From: Bacillota bacterium
GTDB lineage: Bacteria > Bacillota > Bacilli > Bacillales > Bacillaceae_J
DNA length: 10,277 bases
NCBI GenBank assembly: GCA_023457235.1
Contig: JAEWMK010000132.1
Location: forward strand, 1 to 10,277
Direction of reading: 5' to 3'
The translations under genes and the position numbers were made by a program. This document shows positions 6,228 through 10,277 of this stretch, one piece after another (within the stretch, counting starts at the first letter, position 1; the number at the start of each line of letters is the position of its first letter). The notes under the pieces were generated by a model. The model made no database searches and was not told where the DNA came from. It worked only from the letters and a program-made list of their open reading frames with translations.

Positions 6228-8030
6228 ATGTGCGGTATCGTAGGTTATATTGGTCAAGAAGATACGAAGGAAATTTTATTAAAAGGATTGGAAAAACTTG
6301 AATATCGTGGCTATGATTCAGCAGGTATTGCTGTATTAAATGAAAATGGTGTTCAATTTTTCAAAGAAAAAGGTAGAATTGCACAGTTACGTGAGGCGGT
6401 TGATGTAACAATTGAAGCGAATGCAGGAATCGGCCATACACGTTGGGCTACTCACGGTGTTCCAAATAGAATGAATGCACATCCTCACCAAAGTGCGTCA
6501 GGTCGTTTCACACTTGTTCATAACGGGGTAATTGAAAATTATGAGCTATTAAAACGCGAATACCTTGGCGGGGTTGAGTTCAAAAGTGAAACAGATACAG
6601 AAGTTATTGTTCAAATGATTGAGGTTTTTGTAAATAGAGGAATTACTGTTGAAGAAGCCTTCCGTCAAACTTTAACAAAGCTTAAAGGATCTTATGCAAT
6701 TGCACTTTTAGACAATCAAGACAGTGAATGTATTTATGTTGCAAAAAATAAAAGCCCATTACTAGTAGGCGTTGGTGAGAATTTTAACGTTGTGGCAAGT
6801 GATGCGATGGCGATGCTTCAAGTTACGGACCAATATATCGAGCTAATGGATAAAGAAATGGTAATATTAACAAAGGAATCCATTACCATTAAAAATCTTG
6901 ATGGCGAGGTTATTCATCGTAACCCGTTCACTTGCGAATTAGATGCAAGTGATATTGAAAAAGGAACATATCCACACTTCATGCTAAAAGAAATTGATGA
7001 GCAGCCATTTGTTATTCGTAAAATTATCCAAAGATATCAGGATGAAAACAATGCACTTAAGCTTGATAATAAAATCCGTAAGGCGATGCAGGAAGCAGAC
7101 CGCATTTATATTGTTGCTTGTGGCACAAGTTATCATGCCGGTCTAGTTGGAAAACAGTTCATTGAAACATTAGCGAAGATTCCTGTTGAAGTGCATGTAG
7201 CAAGTGAATTCTCATATAACATGCCGATCTTATCAGAAAAGCCATTGTTCATTTTCATCTCACAAAGCGGGGAAACAGCAGATAGCCGTGCTGTACTAGT
7301 AAAAGTTAAGGCTTTAGGCCACCGTACTCTAACCATTACGAATGTACCTGGTTCAACATTATCACGTGAAGCTGACTTTACGCTTCACCTACATGCAGGA
7401 CCAGAGATTGCTGTTGCCTCAACAAAAGCCTATACAGCGCAAATGGCTGTATTAGCAATCTTAGCGGTTGATACAGCTCGTACAAAAGGAATCGAGTTAG
7501 ACTTTGACCCAATCCAAGAATTAAGCATCGTTGCCAATGCAATGGAAGTACTTTGTGACCAAAAGGACGAAATGGACCAAATAGCACGTGAATATCTTGC
7601 CACAGCACGAAACTGCTTCTTTATCGGACGTGGCATTGACTTCTATGTCGGCTTAGAAGGGGCCCTAAAATTAAAAGAGATTTCTTACATCCAAGCAGAA
7701 GGATTTGCAGGCGGCGAATTAAAGCACGGAACCATCGCTTTAATTGAAGAAGGTACACCGGTTGTGGCGATTGCAACCCAAGAAATAGTGAACCTTGGAA
7801 TCCGCGGAAATGTCAAAGAAGTTGACGCACGCGGCGCCAACTCATGCATCATCAGCATGAAAGGACTAGAACAAGAAGGCGATCGCTTCGTCATCCCAGC
7901 AGTCCACGAATTAATGACACCATTAATTTCAGTTATACCATTACAGCTTATCGCTTACTACGCGTCATTACAACGTGGCTGTGATGTTGATAAGCCACGT
8001 AATTTGGCTAAGTCAGTAACAGTAGAATAA
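6228..8030 (+). CDS. glmS: Glucosamine-6-phosphate synthase GlmS
   Basis: A 600-residue enzyme that makes glucosamine-6-phosphate from fructose-6-phosphate and glutamine. The start is ATG at 6228, set by AAGGAGG at 6213-6219 and by the required N-terminus MCGIVGY. Cys2 becomes the N-terminal nucleophile of the class II glutamine amidotransferase domain (to about residue 220), which also shows HTRWATHG, HNG and ETDTE. Two SIS isomerase domains follow, with VACGTSYHAG, SQSGETADS, VASTKAYTAQ and the catalytic-site GGELKHG (His500). The C-terminus PRNLAKSVTVE is intact. The frame stays open upstream to 6042, but that part is the ribozyme and is not translated. The 3' end of this gene is the site recognised by TnsD/TniQ proteins of Tn7 elements, and such an element begins 25 bp after the stop. 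Confidence 0.98.
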   Translation: MCGIVGYIGQEDTKEILLKGLEKLEYRGYDSAGIAVLNENGVQFFKEKGRIAQLREAVDVTIEANAGIGHTRWATHGVPNRMNAHPHQSASGRFTLVHNGVIENYELLKREYLGGVEFKSETDTEVIVQMIEVFVNRGITVEEAFRQTLTKLKGSYAIALLDNQDSECIYVAKNKSPLLVGVGENFNVVASDAMAMLQVTDQYIELMDKEMVILTKESITIKNLDGEVIHRNPFTCELDASDIEKGTYPHFMLKEIDEQPFVIRKIIQRYQDENNALKLDNKIRKAMQEADRIYIVACGTSYHAGLVGKQFIETLAKIPVEVHVASEFSYNMPILSEKPLFIFISQSGETADSRAVLVKVKALGHRTLTITNVPGSTLSREADFTLHLHAGPEIAVASTKAYTAQMAVLAILAVDTARTKGIELDFDPIQELSIVANAMEVLCDQKDEMDQIAREYLATARNCFFIGRGIDFYVGLEGALKLKEISYIQAEGFAGGELKHGTIALIEEGTPVVAIATQEIVNLGIRGNVKEVDARGANSCIISMKGLEQEGDRFVIPAVHELMTPLISVIPLQLIAYYASLQRGCDVDKPRNLAKSVTVE

Positions 8031-8055
8031 TTAGGTAAATATATAATGGGACACG
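8031..8055 (+). other. attTn7-type insertion site, probable 5-bp target duplication
   Basis: The 25 bp between the glmS stop codon and the transposon tip are chromosomal. This is the distance known for Tn7 insertion after glmS. The last five bases, ACACG (8051-8055), are the expected target-site duplication; the matching copy would lie at the far end of the element, outside the window. Confidence 0.75.
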
Positions 8056-8063
8056 TGTTCAGC

Positions 8064-8143
8064 GACATTTATGTTGGTAACTAGACATTAATGTTGGTAA
8101 CCAAACATCATTGTAGTTAACTGGACATTAATATTGGTGACAG
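8064..8143 (+). repeat. Four tandem 20-bp TnsB-binding-site repeats
   Basis: Four copies with an exact 20-bp period begin at 8064, 8084, 8104 and 8124. Copies 1 and 2 are GACATTTATGTTGGTAACTA and GACATTAATGTTGGTAACCA. Copy 3 is more divergent, and copy 4 starts GACATTAATATTGGTGAC. They begin 8 bp from the tip, as the TnsB sites do in the Tn7 right end, and each starts with RACA as those do. The function is inferred from this layout. Confidence 0.88.
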
Positions 8144-8181
8144 GCCCATATGTATTGAACTAAGTAATAATAAAGTTAAGA

Positions 8182-8304
8182 GGAAATAATTTATTCTTTT
8201 CCGGGGATAAATTATTTCCAAGTTGAGAATAATAATTTATTTATTTGGACATATTATTCTTATTGTTTCGTGCTTAATTCGTTTTTTTCCGGAAATGAAT
8301 TAAG
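8182..8304 (+). other. Cluster of three perfect hairpins in transposon end
   Basis: Three inverted repeats follow one another. The first pairs GGAAATAATTTAT (8182-8194) with 8207-8219, 13 bp. The second pairs AGAATAATA (8226-8234) with 8252-8260, 9 bp. The third pairs CTTAATTC (8273-8280) with 8297-8304, 8 bp. The loops of the first and third share TTTTCCGG (8197-8204 and 8285-8292). No open reading frame with a ribosome binding site was found here. The role is unknown; a structured RNA or protein-binding region is possible. Confidence 0.6.
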
Positions 8305-8323
8305 TCTAAGTGTATTAAGTTTA

Positions 8324-8353
8324 AAGCATCGGAAGGGAAAGCCGATGTTTTTT
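8324..8353 (+). terminator. Intrinsic terminator inside transposon end
   Basis: AAAGCATCGG (8324-8332 with its flank) pairs with CCGATGTTTT (8342-8350), the core being CATCGG/CCGATG with a 9-nt loop, followed by T residues to 8353. It would stop glmS transcripts that enter the element. Confidence 0.85.
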
Positions 8354-8368
8354 GTCAAAAAATTTAGG

Positions 8369-8398
8369 TTGCAGTAAGTTATTGATAATAACTATAAG
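8369..8398 (+). promoter_or_regulatory. Candidate tnsA promoter with dyad in spacer
   Basis: TTGCAG (8369-8374), an 18-nt spacer and TATAAG (8393-8398) form a plausible sigma-A-type promoter. The spacer carries a perfect inverted repeat, AGTTATT-gat-AATAACT (8377-8393), which could be an operator. It lies just downstream of the terminator at 8324-8353 and about 175 nt before tnsA. The hexamers are imperfect, so this is tentative. Confidence 0.4.
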
Positions 8399-8518
8399 CA
8401 CCAATTAACAAAAAATCATTTTAGGAAAGCAATTAAATAAGTATTAGTCAAAATTAGCTTAAAACTAATGCTTATTTATTATGCCTTTAACTAAATGATA
8501 AGTTAATTGGTGCTTTTT
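8396..8518 (+). other. Long hairpin with T run upstream of tnsA
   Basis: A perfect 14-bp outer stem, AAGCACCAATTAAC (8396-8409) with 8502-8515, encloses a middle stem TCATTTTAG (8416-8424) with CTAAATGA (8491-8498). An inner 14-bp stem follows, AAATAAGTATTAGT (8435-8448) with 8464-8477, with one G-U pair. T residues follow the outer stem to 8518. The arms make one near-continuous hairpin of about 120 nt. Together with the candidate promoter it looks like a leader terminator or attenuator, though a small RNA or an inserted palindromic element is also possible. Confidence 0.65.
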
Positions 8519-8543
8519 GTATTTTATCAAATAAATACAAAAA
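8514..8543 (+). other. Alternative AT hairpin overlapping the T run
   Basis: TTTTTGTATTT (8514-8524) pairs exactly with AAATACAAAAA (8533-8543) around an 8-nt loop. It uses the T run that follows the long hairpin, so the two structures could compete. Its 3' arm ends 11 nt before the tnsA ribosome binding site. Confidence 0.5.
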
Positions 8544-8571
8544 AAATTAACAACAAAGGAGAGGCTAGTTT

Positions 8572-9414
8572 GTGGTAAATGGTTCAAGAGTAAAGAAACT
8601 CCAAGAAAACCGTATAAAGAATGGAAGGGGGGCAGGAGTAGGCAAAGATTATCAACCTTTTATCCAAGCCCATGATAATAAGGTTGCATCTGAGGGATGG
8701 TTAACTCGTCATTATGGGTGGAAAACCCAAAGGAAACACCATACACTTTCAGAACATGAAAGACACTACCTCTATTTACTTGAATGGTTAGAAGAAGTAG
8801 TTGATATACGTGAACAATTTCCACTTCTCCCAATTAGCCGTACAGAGGAGATTGCAGAACAGCTTGGTGTACAACATGCTCACTTAGATGGGGTAAACGT
8901 TGTAATGACAACAGATTTTTTAATAACTATTAGGACGCCAAAGGGATTAATGGATATTGTCCGTACAGTTAAGCCGTCTTCTAAATTAAGTAATAGAACT
9001 TTAGAGTTATTTGAAATTGAAAGAAGATTCTTTAATGAACAGGGTATTGATTGGGGAATTATTACTGAAAGTAAATTACCCAAAAATATAATTTTTAATA
9101 TCGAATGGATGCATGAAGGAAGATATCTAGATACAAGGCCAGGTATTGATGAAGAGATTATACATCTAACAAGTAATGCACTTTATAACAAAATATTAGA
9201 GGACGGCGGTGAATCCCCTATTGGTAAATTATGTCTACGTTCCGATGAGGAATTTGGAATAGAGACTGGGACTTGTATGTTTATTTTGAAGCACATGCTT
9301 TCCACTAAAAAATGGGAGACAAACATGAATATTCTAATAAAAGAGTCCAAACCTCTTTTCATTTCCAATTTAGAAATGAAATCTCAAGTGAGTGATATCA
9401 ATATAGTGAGTTAG
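8572..9414 (+). CDS. tnsA: Transposase endonuclease subunit TnsA
   Basis: A 280-residue protein (Tn7 TnsA has 273) that cuts the 5' ends of the transposon while TnsB cuts the 3' ends, giving cut-and-paste movement. The N-terminus has NGRGAGVGKDY and a histidine-rich stretch like Tn7 TnsA. The restriction-enzyme-like catalytic set is complete: Glu63 in the SEHE stretch, Asp115 in MTTDFLI and Lys134 in TVKPSSK, matching Glu63, Asp114 and Lys132 of Tn7. REQFPLLP and the LELFEIERRFF helix after the lysine also match, and NIEWMHEG begins the C-terminal domain that contacts TnsC in Tn7. The start is GTG at 8572, 7 nt after AAAGGAGAGG (8555-8564). tnsB follows within 15 nt in the same operon. Confidence 0.95.
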   Translation: MVNGSRVKKLQENRIKNGRGAGVGKDYQPFIQAHDNKVASEGWLTRHYGWKTQRKHHTLSEHERHYLYLLEWLEEVVDIREQFPLLPISRTEEIAEQLGVQHAHLDGVNVVMTTDFLITIRTPKGLMDIVRTVKPSSKLSNRTLELFEIERRFFNEQGIDWGIITESKLPKNIIFNIEWMHEGRYLDTRPGIDEEIIHLTSNALYNKILEDGGESPIGKLCLRSDEEFGIETGTCMFILKHMLSTKKWETNMNILIKESKPLFISNLEMKSQVSDINIVS

Positions 9415-9429
9415 ACTGGAGTTGATTTT

Positions 9430-10277
9430 TTGTTAATAGTAGAAAACAATGTTATTGAGATTTTTGATAGTGAAATGAACATTGATTCGGTACAAAGAAT
9501 ACTATGGATCTCTCCTAATAGAGAAGATTTAGTTGTTGTAGATATAAAGGACAATAAAAATATGCAATACCCATTTTTTCGAAAATATGAGGAGGTTGTA
9601 ACTGAAATTATGGAGGAAAATGCAAGATTAATTGAGGTTGAACCCGATCTTAGGTTAATCTCTCCAGACGAAGATTATTTAAATAAATATAAAGCTAGTA
9701 GGGATGCTAAATGGAACATTATAAAAGGCATTGTATGCCAAGAACCTGAAATTTATATTTCAGAAAAGCGTGGAAAGTTGGTAAGTGAAATTAAAGATAG
9801 AACAGGAAAATCAAAAAAAGTAATTTATGAACTGCTTAGAAAGTACTGGTTTTATGGAAAAACAAAAAATGGATTACTGAATAACTATTTTGATTGTGGA
9901 GCACCCGGCCAAGAGAGATTATATACAAAAAAAACAGGACCTGAGGCAAAAAGTGGAAATAAACACATTATAACTGAAAAAGATATAAAGTATTTTGAGA
10001 AGGCAATTGAGCAATTTCATGTTAAGGAAAAAAAGAATCTTAAAACAACACATGAACACATGTGTGAAAAGTACTATAACTCGGGCTATTACCGCAAACA
10101 TGGCGTCTTGGTGCCTATACAATCGAAAGAAACTGAAAAGCCAACTCTTCGGCAATTTTTATATTGGTATAGAAAAACTTATCCATTAGCTGAAAGATAT
10201 AAAAAAAGATATGGACGAAGAAAAGCGACAATGGATATTAGAGCATTACAAGGCAATGATTTAGATAGAGTAAAAGG
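9430..10277 (+). CDS. tnsB: Transposase TnsB, N-terminal part, cut by window end
   Basis: Open for 282 codons with no stop, running off the end. TnsB binds the end repeats, cuts the 3' ends and joins them to the target; it belongs to the DDE (retroviral integrase-like) superfamily. The visible part is the DNA-binding half. About residues 120-160, KKVIYELLRKYW...NNYFDCGAPGQER, closely resembles the Tn7 segment with YKLLRRYW and SGAPGERR. Further on, PTLRQFLYWYRKTYPLAERYKKR matches Tn7 PTLRQFRYFYDREYPKAQR. The catalytic aspartates and glutamate lie beyond the window. I chose TTG at 9430, 8 nt after GGAG (9418-9421); the next in-frame ATG at 9475 has no good binding site and would cut into the N-terminal beta region. 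It is 15 nt after the tnsA stop. Confidence 0.92.
   Translation, partial: MLIVENNVIEIFDSEMNIDSVQRILWISPNREDLVVVDIKDNKNMQYPFFRKYEEVVTEIMEENARLIEVEPDLRLISPDEDYLNKYKASRDAKWNIIKGIVCQEPEIYISEKRGKLVSEIKDRTGKSKKVIYELLRKYWFYGKTKNGLLNNYFDCGAPGQERLYTKKTGPEAKSGNKHIITEKDIKYFEKAIEQFHVKEKKNLKTTHEHMCEKYYNSGYYRKHGVLVPIQSKETEKPTLRQFLYWYRKTYPLAERYKKRYGRRKATMDIRALQGNDLDRVK

Larger units (their letters stand above)
8056..10277 (+). mobile_element. Tn7-like transposon, right-end part, runs off window
   Basis: The element starts with TGTTCAGC, an 8-bp tip with the TGT terminus typical of Tn7. Tandem TnsB-site-like repeats, a structured leader, tnsA and the start of tnsB follow. The orientation is that of Tn7: right end next to glmS, four closely packed repeats at that end, and tns genes reading inward from it. 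The left end, tnsC, the target selector and the cargo are not in the window. The family assignment rests on two independent lines: the end structure and position, and two recognisable proteins. Confidence 0.93.

Noticed and set aside
7133..7894. Several minus-strand frames inside glmS
   Set aside because: They are shadows of a conserved gene, overlap one another, and have no plausible products.
8047..8055. Alternative transposon tip at TGGGA (8047)
   Set aside because: It lacks the TGT terminus and breaks the 25-bp distance and the 8-bp tip spacing seen at 8056.
8064..8143. CRISPR array
   Set aside because: The 20-bp units are directly adjacent without spacers, and their position at a Tn7-like end explains them as TnsB sites.
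9995..10189. Plus-strand frame inside tnsB
   Set aside because: It lies in another frame of tnsB, whose own translation matches the TnsB family through this stretch.

Overview
The window looks like an AT-rich Firmicutes chromosome, most likely Bacillaceae; I cannot name the genus. The reasons are strong AGGAGG-type ribosome binding sites, GTG and TTG starts, a Bacillus-type sigW-rsiW pair, a Spo0E-family phosphatase (a spore-former protein), the cdaA-cdaR-glmM cluster, and a glmS ribozyme. The left part is conserved core genome. The right part is the start of a Tn7-family transposon inserted just after glmS.

Layout: the 3' part of an arginase gene (rocF-like, 1-444). A tiny minus-strand Spo0E-like phosphatase gene (465-623). 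An ECF sigma factor sigW with its own SigW-type promoter, then its anti-sigma factor rsiW and a clear terminator. Next a cluster from an extended -10 promoter: cdaA (diadenylate cyclase) and cdaR (its YbbR-domain regulator), overlapping by 11 nt, then glmM (phosphoglucosamine mutase) and a terminator. The 520-nt gap before glmS holds a perfect inverted repeat, a GC-rich hairpin patch of unknown origin, a sigma-A-type promoter, the glmS ribozyme and a further hairpin beside the glmS ribosome binding site.

Exactly 25 bp after the glmS stop codon the chromosome gives way to a Tn7-like right end. It has a TGT terminus with an 8-bp tip, then four 20-bp TnsB-site-like repeats. A 428-nt leader follows, rich in inverted repeats and including a terminator. 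Then come tnsA (endonuclease with the Glu-Asp-Lys set) and the first part of tnsB. TnsB runs off the window before its DDE core; tnsC, the target selector and all cargo lie outside.

How the genes fit together: GlmS makes glucosamine-6-phosphate and its mRNA is cleaved when that product builds up. GlmM turns it into glucosamine-1-phosphate for cell-wall precursors. CdaA makes c-di-AMP at the membrane under CdaR and is known to be modulated by GlmM. SigW and RsiW respond to envelope stress. The end of glmS is the classic safe docking site for Tn7 elements, which fits the intact GlmS C-terminus here. The least explained parts are the structured tns leader (8182-8543) and the GC-rich patch upstream of glmS (5811-5880).
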